A DNA stretch of 64,000 bases, from contig JBGVLV010000023.1 in NCBI GenBank assembly GCA_045124465.1, positions 1 through 64,000 of the forward strand, in the 5' to 3' direction. Shown piece after piece: positions 51,339-59,032 of this stretch. The notes below the pieces were generated by a model. It saw only the letters and a list, made by a program, of their open reading frames with translations, was not told the origin of the DNA and made no database searches. This DNA comes from Scatosoma sp045124465. Lineage in GTDB: Bacteria > Bacillota > Clostridia > Christensenellales > Borkfalkiaceae. The position numbers were made by a program, and so were the translations under genes. Each line of letters begins with the position of its first letter. The stretch's first letter is position 1.

Positions 51339-53038
51339 TCCGTTTTATCCGTCCTTTTTCCGCTAAACCAAGCCGCTATCGCGATCGCGACGAATCCGAG
51401 CCACGCCGCCGCGAACAACAGTTCGGGCGTTGCGGGTACGCCGCCTTTGACGAGCCGTCCGACGACCGTCGCGAGCGTACCTGCGAGCAACGCGAAATAC
51501 GTTCTGCGTACGCGCAGGGCTTTTTTCTCCGTCGTCTTTTTCGCAAAATCGAGTACGACTTTCACCGTCGAGCAGACGAATCCGAGCAGACCGAGCCAGC
51601 ACACGGCTTTCGCAAGCCAACCCATTCCCGCGCCGACCCCGACGAGCCATTTGAGCGCGGTCGCTCTGCCGCCCGCCGCGAGCGCGTTTTGCGAAAGGAA
51701 GGAATTTTTCACGCCCAGCCACATCGCCGTGCCGAATCCCGTATTCGAACCGTACGTCCGCAAAACCGCGGGATAACAAGCCACCGTCGCAAAGAGCGCG
51801 AGCAGGAACGTGAACGCCACGAACGACAGCGCGGCAAAACCGTAGCATACGCGGTCTTTATAGTCGTAGTCCGCTTTGATCTTTTCCGTTTCCTTGTTCT
51901 CTCCGTCGTCCGTCCCCGCCTTTTCGAGCGCGAGTTTATACGCCAGATACTGACGGCGCATGCCAAGCCCCAGCAGGACGAGCACCGCCGCGATCGGGAA
52001 CAACGCCGACGCGTCCAACGCGAACGCCACCGCGCCGAACAAGCCCGAGAACAATACGTTCAGCCCGCCTTTGAGGATATGACGGGAAGAGATTCCCTTC
52101 GAGAAGAACCGCGCCGCGAAATACGCGCTCGCCGCCACCGCGCTCGCCACGAGCGCGGACGGGGTCGCCGTACAGCCGACCGCGACCGCCGCTACCACCC
52201 CGCATACCGCGAATACGAACGCGTATTCGTCGCTTTTCAACAGTTCGCGCACGAACAGGTACGCGAATACAAGGCACGCGCAAGTCGCGACAAACGAAGT
52301 GATACGGAGCGCGAACACGCTGTTGCCAAACGCCGCCACCGCAGGCAGGAACAACAGGGTCGCAAGATAGTTATATTCGTCGTCGAGCGTGTATACGCTC
52401 CCGTCGTACACCGTCGTGCCCGCAAGCACGTTCTGCACCGAGGTCATCAAATACCCCTCTTCTTCCGTGAACGTACGATACAGACCCGTTTCCGTCGTAA
52501 ACGACTCTTGCTTATCGATGGTCGCAAGCACCGCCGAATCCTCGAAGTCCGCGCCCGCCGAACCGTTCTTGCCGACGGCGAGGGTCGTTACGTCGCCGAG
52601 ATTGTTGATCGCGACGATCTCGTTGAGGTCGAGGTTGCAATCGGCGAAAAAGGCGAGCCGACGGACGTTCGAAATATTCTTGCCCTCGGCTACGCAAAGC
52701 CAGTTGTAGTTATACCCGCTCTCGCCGCTTTCCGAACGGATATTCGCAAGGGTCGCCGTGCCGAACGTTTTCCAGCTCGTCGTGGAGGTGGAGGAGGTAG
52801 AGTACTGCACGGTGACCGTCGTATCCCCGCCGACGGGCGTGTACACCGCGCCGACGTTCACGTATACCGCCGAAAGCGAATCGCCGCCGCTCCCGACCGT
52901 ATAGTACGCGGTCTTGTCCGTAACGTAAGAGAGTTTGTCCCCCGTGTTCTTCGCCGAGCCGATCGTAAACGCGCCTGCGGTAAAGAATACGAATAGCAGC
53001 GCGAGGAACGCCCAAACGAAAGCCGATAATTTTTTCAT
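51335..53038 (-). CDS. Polytopic membrane protein resembling PMT/GT39-type glycosyltransferases
   Basis: 567 residues from ATG 53038 (MKKLSAFVWAF). A single N-terminal helix, an extracytoplasmic Ser/Thr-rich beta domain (about 30-205), then around ten helices. The EEGYLMTSVQNVLAGTTVYD and YTLDDEYNYLATLLFLP segments recall the first loop (acidic motif) and following helix of lipid-linked-sugar glycosyltransferases of the GT-C fold. Family assignment is tentative. It is coupled (ATGA overlap) to comM, an unusual partner. Confidence 0.5.
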   Translation of the reverse strand: MKKLSAFVWAFLALLFVFFTAGAFTIGSAKNTGDKLSYVTDKTAYYTVGSGGDSLSAVYVNVGAVYTPVGGDTTVTVQYSTSSTSTTSWKTFGTATLANIRSESGESGYNYNWLCVAEGKNISNVRRLAFFADCNLDLNEIVAINNLGDVTTLAVGKNGSAGADFEDSAVLATIDKQESFTTETGLYRTFTEEEGYLMTSVQNVLAGTTVYDGSVYTLDDEYNYLATLLFLPAVAAFGNSVFALRITSFVATCACLVFAYLFVRELLKSDEYAFVFAVCGVVAAVAVGCTATPSALVASAVAASAYFAARFFSKGISSRHILKGGLNVLFSGLFGAVAFALDASALFPIAAVLVLLGLGMRRQYLAYKLALEKAGTDDGENKETEKIKADYDYKDRVCYGFAALSFVAFTFLLALFATVACYPAVLRTYGSNTGFGTAMWLGVKNSFLSQNALAAGGRATALKWLVGVGAGMGWLAKAVCWLGLLGFVCSTVKVVLDFAKKTTEKKALRVRRTYFALLAGTLATVVGRLVKGGVPATPELLFAAAWLGFVAIAIAAWFSGKRTDKTE

Positions 53039-53176
53039 AAAGTACCTTTTCGGGTTTATCCCCTCTTTGCCCGAAAACGGACGAAAAACGGGAAAATTCC
53101 CTTCCTTATATAATCTCTGTTTTCTATTGTACCCCAAACGCGCGAAAAAGTAAACAAAAATACGGGCGTTTTCGGC

Positions 53177-53213
53177 AAAAAAACAAGTCTGCCTTTGACT
53201 TTGGGCAGACTTG
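53177..53213 (-). terminator. rplS terminator
   Basis: On the minus strand, CAAGTCTGCC pairs with GGCAGACTTG and is followed by TTTTTTT. Confidence 0.9.
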
Positions 53214-53236
53214 CTCTTTCGGATATATCCGAGTTT

Positions 53237-53581
53237 TTAAATTTTTTCCTTGACTTTTGCCGCTTTACCCGTCAAGTCGCGAAGATAATACAGTTTCGCT
53301 CTTCTTACCTTACCGCGTCTTACGACCGTGATGGACGCAATTTTCGGGGAATGGAGAGGATACGTTTTCTCTACGCCTACGCCGTAGGAAATATGGCGTA
53401 CGGTGAACGTTTCGGAAATACCGCCGTTCTTTTTCGCGATGACAACGCCTTCGAAGTTCTGAACTCTTTCCTTGCCGCCTTCGATGATCTTATAGCCGAC
53501 CTTTACCGTGTCGCCTACTTCGAAGGAAGGAACTTCGCTTTTCAAATTTTCCGCGTTGATCGCCTCGATCAATCCTTTCAT
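53237..53581 (-). CDS. rplS: 50S ribosomal protein L19
   Basis: 114 residues, normal length. L19 motifs: FEVGDTVKVGYKI, GKERVQNFEGVVIAKKNGG, FTVRHISYGVGVEKTYPLHSP and VVRRGKVRRAKLYYLRDL. Located at the subunit interface. It normally sits between trmD and rbgA; here it is displaced by about 7 kb, with the metal-export genes, the AT-rich island, tRNA-Val and ylmC to rbgA between. Confidence 0.97.
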   Translation of the reverse strand: MKGLIEAINAENLKSEVPSFEVGDTVKVGYKIIEGGKERVQNFEGVVIAKKNGGISETFTVRHISYGVGVEKTYPLHSPKIASITVVRRGKVRRAKLYYLRDLTGKAAKVKEKI

Positions 53582-53676
53582 TTCAGACTTTACCTCCGTT
53601 ATTTACGAAACGTTCTTGACCCGCTGCGCGATTCCTCACCGCGCCCGAAAAAAGTCAGCGGAACGCTCGAAGTCAA
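53582..53676 (-). promoter_or_regulatory. Structured rplS leader (possible L19 leader)
   Basis: The roughly 95-nt 5' UTR folds into CGTTC..GAC / GTC..GAACG closing an inner GCGCG/CGCGC hairpin with loop GTGAGGAAT. Size, position and the GAGGAA loop suggest an r-protein autoregulatory leader, as known for L19 in Firmicutes. A covariance search would be needed for a firm call. Confidence 0.45.
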
Positions 53677-53681
53677 CGACT

Positions 53682-53710
53682 ATTATATATTATTTTCAAA
53701 ACTTTGGCAA
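53682..53710 (-). promoter_or_regulatory. rplS promoter
   Basis: On the minus strand, TTGCCA (53705-53710), a 17-bp spacer and TATAAT (53682-53687). Confidence 0.75.
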
Positions 53711-53750
53711 GCGTTTTTGCTTGACCTTTGCAAAAAAGTTCGAAAATTTT

Positions 53751-54776
53751 TCAAATAAATAAATACACGTAATAGGCTGCGAATCCGAGCAGGAACACGA
53801 TCCCGTTCCAACGCCGTATCTTATGCCCTTTCACGTACCCGAAGAGCGCAAGCAACGCCGCCGCCGCAAACGCGATCGTGCCGTCCGCGATAAACGATAC
53901 GCCCTCCGACGAGAACGGGAGCGGCGTGATGAGCGCCGAAAGCCCCGCCACCATCAGGATATTGAAAATGTTACTGCCGACGATATTCCCAACGGCGATG
54001 TCCGTTTCTCCTTTCCGCGCCGCCATCACCGACGTGATCAGTTCGGGCAGGGACGTTCCCACCGCCACGATCGTAAGCCCGATGACTTTTTGCGATATGC
54101 CGACCTTTTCCGCGATCGCCGTCGCGCCCTCCACGGCAAGCGTAGCCCCGCCGACGACCAAGCCAAGCCCGACCACCGTCGCCAAGGCCAAGAACCACGT
54201 AAACGCTTTCATCTTCTCGTACCAAGCCTTGAACCCTTTCGCCGAGTTTTGCGTTTCCGCCTCCTCGGATATCACTTCGTGATCGTTCAACGCAGACACG
54301 GTACCCTCCTTTTCACGACCGCGGAGCGCGTTCCAGATCAGAAACACGGTGTACGCGATAAGCGCGGCGACCATGATCCCGCCTTCCAAACGGTCGATCT
54401 CGTTGTCGAACGCGCCGAACAGAACGATGAGCGCGGACGAGCCGAGGAGCACGGGGAAGTCGATCTTCAAAGAGTCTTGCTGCACGGGCAGAGCCATAAA
54501 CAGCGAGGAAAGACCGAGAATAAGCAAAATGTTGATAATGTTACTGCCCAGCACGTTGCCGATGGCGATGCCGACGTCGCCCTGCACCGCAGAGATGACG
54601 GAAGTCGCCAGTTCGGGCGCGCTCGTACCGAACGCGACGATGGTCAGACCGATGACGAGTTGGGGTATACGCAATTTCGCGGCAAGCCCCGCCGCGCCGT
54701 CCACGAACCAGTCCGCGCCTTTTACGAGCAAGACGAATCCGAGGACGAGAAGAAATATCGCGAGTACGATATGCAT
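53751..54776 (-). CDS. Calcium/sodium antiporter family (CaxA/YrbG-like) exchanger
   Basis: 341 residues from ATG 54776, eight bases after GGAGG. Ten helices in two inverted halves with the alpha-repeat motifs GTSAPELATS (first half) and GTSLPELITS (second half) and GNVLGSNIINIL / GNIVGSNIFNIL, all characteristic of the family. A Mn2+ riboswitch in the leader suggests the physiological role includes manganese (or calcium) export. Divergent from an MntE-like CDF gene. Confidence 0.92.
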   Translation of the reverse strand: MHIVLAIFLLVLGFVLLVKGADWFVDGAAGLAAKLRIPQLVIGLTIVAFGTSAPELATSVISAVQGDVGIAIGNVLGSNIINILLILGLSSLFMALPVQQDSLKIDFPVLLGSSALIVLFGAFDNEIDRLEGGIMVAALIAYTVFLIWNALRGREKEGTVSALNDHEVISEEAETQNSAKGFKAWYEKMKAFTWFLALATVVGLGLVVGGATLAVEGATAIAEKVGISQKVIGLTIVAVGTSLPELITSVMAARKGETDIAVGNIVGSNIFNILMVAGLSALITPLPFSSEGVSFIADGTIAFAAAALLALFGYVKGHKIRRWNGIVFLLGFAAYYVYLFI

Positions 54777-54864
54777 AGATTGTGCCTCCATATAATGCAA
54801 AAATTTCAAAAAAACAAAGACTCACGCGCAAAAAACGCCAAAATCCGACGTTTCGCGCATAAGT

Positions 54865-54966
54865 CTTGTCGTTTACGATCGTACCTTGAAAACAAGAAGT
54901 TTTCCGTGTTGTAGATAAGACCCCTTTCGGCAGATCCCGAAGAGCCGACTACTCCCCTATGACAAG
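54865..54966 (-). promoter_or_regulatory. yybP-ykoY manganese riboswitch
   Basis: A 102-nt aptamer in the leader of the exchanger gene. P1 is closed by CTTGTC (54961-54966) and GACAAG (54865-54870). The L1 consensus ATAGGGGAGTAG follows the 5' P1 strand, and a CAACA segment of the second loop (TACAACAC) is present. Downstream, AAACGTC/GGCGTTT with following T-rich sequence can serve as expression platform. This class senses Mn2+ and typically controls exporters including this family. Confidence 0.85.
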
Positions 54967-54970
54967 GGTT

Positions 54971-55000
54971 ATTTTACCATAATTTCACATAGCTTGTCAA
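54971..55000 (-). promoter_or_regulatory. Promoter of the riboswitch-exchanger transcript
   Basis: On the minus strand, TTGACA (54995-55000), an 18-bp spacer and TAAAAT (54971-54976); transcription would begin just before the riboswitch P1. Confidence 0.75.
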
Positions 55001-55029
55001 CGATTTTTCGCGCGTTTTTGCGTTTTTAA

Positions 55030-55058
55030 TTGACAAACGCGCGTTTTCGGCATATAAT
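55030..55058 (+). promoter_or_regulatory. Consensus promoter of the CDF exporter gene
   Basis: TTGACA (55030-55035), a 17-bp spacer and TATAAT (55053-55058), a perfect consensus. The 5' UTR is only about 30 nt, so no riboswitch on this side. Confidence 0.88.
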
Positions 55059-55093
55059 GAAACTGTATATTTCTTCAACGGGCAGGACGGCTT

Positions 55094-56269
55094 ATGACGA
55101 AACTTTTGATACGACTTTTCATCGGCAAAAATGCCGATCCCAACTCCCCCGCCGTTCGCGGCAGATACGCCGCGCTCGCGGGGTTTACGGGCATATTTTT
55201 GAATATACTTCTGTTCGCGGGCAAACTTACGCTCGGTATTTTGGCGGCGTCGGTGGCGATCATCGCCGACGCGTTCAACAATATCTCCGACGCAGGCTCG
55301 TCCGTCATCGCGCTCATCGGTATACGGCTCGCGAGCAAGCCCGTCGATAAGGAACACCCGCAAGGTCACGGTCGGCTCGAATACGTGTCCGGCTTTATCG
55401 TCGATATGATCATCGTCGTCGTTGGATTCGAACTTTTGAAATCGTCGATCGATAAGATCGTCGATCCCGTATTGCCGACGGTCGGCACGGCGACCTTGAT
55501 ATTGCTCGGCGCGGCGATCCTCGTCAAGGTCTGGCTGTTCTTCTTTTACCGTAAGATCGGCAAGCTCATCAACTCCGCCGCGCTCAAAGCCTCGGCGGCA
55601 GACAGTCTGAGCGATAGCGCGGCGACCTCGCTCGTACTTATCTCCGCGCTGATCGCGAGATATTTCGATCTTGCGATAGACGGGTTCGCGGGGATACTCG
55701 TTGCGGCGTTCATATTGTTCACGGGCGTGAAAGCGGCGAAGGAAACCATCGATCTGTTGCTCGGTTCTCCCCCTGCGCCCGAGTTCATCAAGAGTATTTA
55801 CGCGTTCGCGGACAATAAAGCGGAATACCCGCACGTGGTGGGTATCCACGACGTTATGGTGCACGACTACGGACCCGGTCGGCAGATCGTTTCCTTCCAC
55901 GCGGAAGTGCCTTCGGATTCGGACATCAATATCGCGCACGAGGAAGTGGATAAACTGGAACGGGATATGCACGAAAAATTCGGCTGTATCGTAACGATCC
56001 ACCTCGACCCGCTCGTGATGAACGATCCGCTCGTGAACGAGCTGCACGCGCTTGCGCTCGCCTCGGCGAAAGAGGTGAACGCGGACTTTTCGATACACGA
56101 CTTCCGAATGACGAAAGGCGAAACGAACGTGAATTTGATCTTCGACCTCGTATTGCCGTCGGATTGCAAGCTTTCGACGAGCGAAGCGGAAAAAGCGGTC
56201 GCGGAAAAAATAAAGGAGAAATACCCGAGCTGTTTCTGCGTGATCCGCGCGGAACACCCCTTCGTCTGA
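55094..56269 (+). CDS. Cation diffusion facilitator, Mn-type (MntE-like)
   Basis: 391 residues, six helices and a C-terminal ferredoxin-like domain (about 215-390). The transport-site motif of helix 2 is N-x3-D (in ADAFNNISDAGSS) and that of helix 5 is D-x3-D (in AADSLSDSAATS). Asn/Asp with Asp/Asp is the pattern of manganese exporters, whereas zinc CDFs carry His/Asp. Export of Mn2+ is thus inferred and agrees with the divergent Mn-riboswitch-controlled exchanger. Confidence 0.85.
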   Translation: MTKLLIRLFIGKNADPNSPAVRGRYAALAGFTGIFLNILLFAGKLTLGILAASVAIIADAFNNISDAGSSVIALIGIRLASKPVDKEHPQGHGRLEYVSGFIVDMIIVVVGFELLKSSIDKIVDPVLPTVGTATLILLGAAILVKVWLFFFYRKIGKLINSAALKASAADSLSDSAATSLVLISALIARYFDLAIDGFAGILVAAFILFTGVKAAKETIDLLLGSPPAPEFIKSIYAFADNKAEYPHVVGIHDVMVHDYGPGRQIVSFHAEVPSDSDINIAHEEVDKLERDMHEKFGCIVTIHLDPLVMNDPLVNELHALALASAKEVNADFSIHDFRMTKGETNVNLIFDLVLPSDCKLSTSEAEKAVAEKIKEKYPSCFCVIRAEHPFV

Positions 56270-56330
56270 CCGCCCGCATATAAACGCATAACCGAAAAGA
56301 ACGCCCGTATGCGCTCTTCCGTTAGAGAAA

Positions 56331-56362
56331 ACAATCCGTAGTGCGCAAACACTACGGATTGT
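56331..56362. terminator. Bidirectional terminator after the CDF gene and the AT-rich operon
   Basis: ACAATCCGTAGTG pairs with CACTACGGATTGT, followed by TTTATTTTTT on the plus strand and preceded by GAAAAC on the other side. Confidence 0.88.
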
Positions 56363-56363
56363 T

Positions 56364-56495
56364 TTATTTTTTCTTTTTAGCTGCCGTTTTCTTTTTTGCG
56401 TAATACGCGGCGATAGCTGCTTTTTGCCTTTTCCTTGCGGCAGGGGTTTTGGCTTTTACGTAACCGCTTTTCTTTTTTGTTCTATTAAAAAACAT
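56364..56495 (-). CDS. Tiny Lys/Ala-rich basic protein
   Basis: 43 residues: about 40% Lys or Arg and many Ala (KAKTPAARKRQKAAIAAYY), resembling small nucleic-acid-binding or histone H1-like tails. Its ATG overlaps the last codons of the WYL-like gene by 11 bases in another frame, so it is translationally coupled to it, and it ends two bases from the terminator. No family recognised. Confidence 0.6.
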   Translation of the reverse strand: MFFNRTKKKSGYVKAKTPAARKRQKAAIAAYYAKKKTAAKKKK

Positions 56496-57252
56496 TTTCG
56501 TCTGCCTCCACATTTATTTCCGTTTCAAAATCGCAATTGTCTACGTATGCTTGCAATTGCTCTATTAATCGTTCACTTGGTTTATATTTTTGCTTAATAG
56601 CATAAATATCTTGTATTCGATATAAGGCTATTGCCTTTATTATTTTATTGTTTATATCGTATATGATACAATAATTCGTTTGGTCATACAAATAACCATA
56701 ATAATACCCAAAAGCAAACGCCTTGTATCGCTCGCCCGTTTCTTTGTCGCGAAAATGTAATATTTGTCGCGTATCACAAGCGTTTGCAAAACTCCCCAAC
56801 TCGCTATCAAAAGTTAAGATTTCTCTTTTATATTGTGGCAAACGGGCATATTCATTCAAAAGCCCACGGATATAAACAGGGATTTCTTGTGCTGTTATAA
56901 GTATTTCGCTTGTTTCGATTTCGTCGTAAGTGGCTATCGTTTCTTTTGACGGTCTAATCCAAATATATTCGTCTAAAACGTTTAATTCTTCATTGTCAAA
57001 ATATACCCTATCAACAACGGTATTGACGGCGTTATAGATACTTTCGCTATCTTCTCGATTGTATTCATTTTTTAAAATATCTTCGATTTCGTTGCGTCTT
57101 GCTTTTCTAACTTCCACAAGTGTTGGAATAAGTTTATTTAGCAATGCGTTTTTGTTTGCTTTCCCGTTTTTCATAAATCCAAAGCGCAATGCATCGTTTT
57201 CTAATATATTCGCCACGAAAGACGATACTTTTATCTTGATTTTATCCGTCAT
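56485..57252 (-). CDS. Putative regulator: RHH-like N-terminus with WYL-like domain
   Basis: 255 residues, AT-rich gene. N-terminal IKIKVSSFVANILEND...NKNALLNKLIPTLVEV has the strand-helix-helix spacing of ribbon-helix-helix DNA-binding domains. The C-terminal part (about 165-235; QILHFRDKETGERYKAFAFG, then YGYLYDQTNYCIIYDINN and IALYRIQDI) resembles a WYL ligand-sensing domain. Its own promoter spacer contains a GAGTAGACA half-site, and a perfect inverted repeat of that motif lies upstream. Likely autorepressor of a divergent mobile module; not proven. Confidence 0.6.
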   Translation of the reverse strand: MTDKIKIKVSSFVANILENDALRFGFMKNGKANKNALLNKLIPTLVEVRKARRNEIEDILKNEYNREDSESIYNAVNTVVDRVYFDNEELNVLDEYIWIRPSKETIATYDEIETSEILITAQEIPVYIRGLLNEYARLPQYKREILTFDSELGSFANACDTRQILHFRDKETGERYKAFAFGYYYGYLYDQTNYCIIYDINNKIIKAIALYRIQDIYAIKQKYKPSERLIEQLQAYVDNCDFETEINVEADENVF

Positions 57253-57272
57253 AAATACGCTCCTTTAACTAT

Positions 57273-57301
57273 ATTATACAAAGTGTCTACTCAAAAGTCA
57301 A
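57273..57301 (-). promoter_or_regulatory. Promoter of the RHH/WYL-like gene with operator half-site
   Basis: On the minus strand, TTGACT (57296-57301), a 17-bp spacer that includes GAGTAGACA (57284-57292), and TATAAT (57273-57278). Confidence 0.75.
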
Positions 57302-57326
57302 GTATTTTACGCAAAAATATATTATA

Positions 57327-57360
57327 TTGTCTACTCTATCAAGCAAAACAGAGTAGACAA
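57327..57360. promoter_or_regulatory. Inverted-repeat operator TTGTCTACTCT-N12-AGAGTAGACAA
   Basis: Perfect 11-bp arms. The same TGTCTACTC word occurs a third time at 57284-57292 within the divergent promoter. Located between the two divergent transcripts, so probably shared. Confidence 0.75.
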
Positions 57361-57377
57361 CTTTTTTTCATAACGGC

Positions 57378-57406
57378 TTGGATTAATTATTAAATTATGG
57401 TATAAT
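57378..57406 (+). promoter_or_regulatory. Promoter of the 57470-58103 gene pair
   Basis: TTGGAT (57378-57383), a 17-bp spacer and TATAAT (57401-57406), starting 18 bp after the inverted-repeat operator. Confidence 0.7.
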
Positions 57407-57469
57407 AAAAATGCAAGGGAAAATAAGCGCGCATTTTTCCTTGACTAAACAATAAGGAAGTGATATAAT

Positions 57470-57850
57470 ATGAGTATACTTAGTTTCTTGTTTAAGCCTA
57501 AAAAAGAAATGGCTAAGAAGAACACGAAAAGGGTTAAGGTCGGTAAATATACCATTACAAAACACGCACAAAATCGTATTGTTGAAGAAAGTAGAAATAT
57601 TAACAAAATAGATGTTTTGGATAATTTATTTACAAAACCTAATGGTTTAACCAAAGTAAAGTATGACAAATTAGGTCAACCGTCATATAACCGTGTTGGA
57701 AAACGTGCAACTACAGGCATTAATCCAATAAATAACAATATAGTCACTTGTAGACCAGTTAGTAGACAAGATAGACGCGATTTTAATTTAGTGAATATAA
57801 GTAAAAAAGGAAAGAAAAAGAAATATGTTAAGCGAAATTCAAAAAAATAA
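57470..57850 (+). CDS. Small basic protein with DUF4258/BECR-nuclease-like pattern (putative toxin)
   Basis: 126 residues, strongly basic with a Lys-rich start and tail (KKGKKKKYVKRNSKK). The middle reads GKYTITKHAQNRIVEESRNI ... VKYDKLGQPSYNRVGKRATT, then GINPINNNIVTCRP: a helix with H-x3-R followed by strands, like the small nuclease toxins of the DUF4258/BECR class seen at the ends of polymorphic toxins. Stop overlaps the next start by 26 bases. No secretion signal or carrier domain. Toxin role is inferred. Confidence 0.5.
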   Translation: MSILSFLFKPKKEMAKKNTKRVKVGKYTITKHAQNRIVEESRNINKIDVLDNLFTKPNGLTKVKYDKLGQPSYNRVGKRATTGINPINNNIVTCRPVSRQDRRDFNLVNISKKGKKKKYVKRNSKK

Positions 57851-58103
57851 ATTTACAACAAAAGCAAAAGAAATAGTACAAGAACTATTAAAAAAATTAA
57901 ATATTGCAAAATTAGATGATAATTCTATTTGTGATTTACAAGAAGAACTTGATTTTCTTGTTGCTTCACTAGTCAACACCCAAGAGGCTGGAGAAACAAT
58001 TGATGAAGAGTTGTTAGAAATTTACGATTTACTTGTAGATATTGTTTTGGACAATGAAGAAGATTTGGATTTTTTAAATCAACTTTTTTCAGCTAAAGTG
58101 TAG
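57825..58103 (+). CDS. Small acidic helical protein (putative antitoxin/immunity)
   Basis: 92 residues, very acidic (many Glu/Asp, e.g. EELLEIYDLLVDIV then LDNEEDLDFL) and predicted all-helical; no family recognised. It overlaps the preceding basic protein by 26 bases, giving fixed stoichiometry. A basic small protein followed by an acidic partner is the usual toxin-immunity or toxin-antitoxin arrangement. Confidence 0.5.
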   Translation: MLSEIQKNKFTTKAKEIVQELLKKLNIAKLDDNSICDLQEELDFLVASLVNTQEAGETIDEELLEIYDLLVDIVLDNEEDLDFLNQLFSAKV

Positions 58104-58151
58104 CACACTATACTTTCAAATGAAAGTCGTGTGTTTTACAAAGCAAAAAGT

Positions 58152-58186
58152 AAAAGGATAGCAAAATTTTTTGCTATCCTTTTATA
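58152..58186. terminator. Terminator after the putative toxin pair
   Basis: AAAAGGATAGCAAAA pairs with TTTTGCTATCCTTTT; an additional small hairpin (CACAC...GTGTG) lies at 58104-58133. The rest of 58187-58345 shows no gene. Confidence 0.85.
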
Positions 58187-58345
58187 GTTCCTAAAAAATC
58201 CCTACGGGAAGAGCACGTAAGGGCGTTCTTTTTTCGTGGTGAAAACGATCAATATTTGTATTTTTTCTTGTTTGCGATCAAACGGAAGAAACAAACGCTC
58301 TGAGCCACCAGCCAGTTGCGTTTAAGATAAAAGCAAATATCGCAT

Positions 58346-58385
58346 AAAAAAAGCCAAAACCAAACGCCTACGGTTCGATTTTGAC
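58346..58385 (-). terminator. tRNA-Val terminator
   Basis: On the minus strand, GTCAAAATCGAA pairs imperfectly with TTGGTTTTGGC and is followed by TTTTTTT. Confidence 0.75.
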
Positions 58386-58391
58386 TTAATT

Positions 58392-58469
58392 TGGTGGAGA
58401 CAACAGGACTTGAACCTGTGACCTCTCGCATGTGAAGCGAGCGCTCTAACCAACTGAGACTATGCCTCC
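58392..58469 (-). tRNA. tRNA-Val (CAC) with an extra D-arm base
   Basis: Acceptor GGAGGCA/TGTCTCC, anticodon stem CTCGC/GCGAG with loop TTCACAT (anticodon CAC, valine), T-arm ACAGG-TTCAAGT-CCTGT, encoded CCA; 78 nt. The 5' D-stem reads TAGTCTC where TAGCTC would pair with GAGC, so one T is bulged. The remaining arms are intact. It may be functional, slightly defective, or affected by a base-call error. Confidence 0.9.
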
Positions 58470-58615
58470 GTCTCTATTTAACTACGCCTATTATATCACC
58501 CGCGCCGCTAAATGTCAAACGCTTTTTATGGGGTTTTTCCGCTTTTTTTATCCTTTTTCTTCCCCGCTCCCGTCTATCGACAGCCGCTCGCGATCTCCGC
58601 GAGCGGCTGCCTCAC

Positions 58616-59032
58616 TTATTCGTATTCCTCGTAGCTCCGTCTTTGATCGTATCCCCCGCCGTACGGATCGCCGCCTTGCTCCCCGCCGTATGAATTATAC
58701 GGCGACGGTTGCGGTCGGGACGGGGGCGGACAGGTCTGCGCGCCGTTCGGCGGACACGCGTTTCCGCCGCCGCGATTATTCCCGCGTTTACCCCCCTTTC
58801 GCGGCATACCGACGTTGACGAGTATCACGTCCTCGCCGATCTTGATGATATTTTTCATATCGATAAACAGTCCGTTCTTTTTCATTCCGAACATTCGACC
58901 GTTCGGCGCGACGATCCCTATCCACCTGTTTTCGGGATAGCATAACACGATATCGCATACTTTGCCAAGCTTTCGCCCGTCCTGGGTATTGACAACTTCT
59001 TTCGTACGCAATTCCGAAAAACTCAATTCCAT
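58616..59032 (-). CDS. YlmC/YmxH-family PRC-barrel protein with low-complexity tail
   Basis: 138 residues. Residues 1-80 form the PRC-barrel of the YlmC/YmxH family (ELSFSELRTKEVVNTQDGRK, then KVCDIVLCYPENRWIGIV). The family usually ends near residue 80-90; here a Gly/Pro/Asn/Tyr-rich tail (GGKRGNNRGGG, PPPSRPQPSPYNSYGG) adds about 55 residues. Related proteins are linked to sporulation and cell division in Firmicutes. Monocistronic. Confidence 0.85.
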   Translation of the reverse strand: MELSFSELRTKEVVNTQDGRKLGKVCDIVLCYPENRWIGIVAPNGRMFGMKKNGLFIDMKNIIKIGEDVILVNVGMPRKGGKRGNNRGGGNACPPNGAQTCPPPSRPQPSPYNSYGGEQGGDPYGGGYDQRRSYEEYE

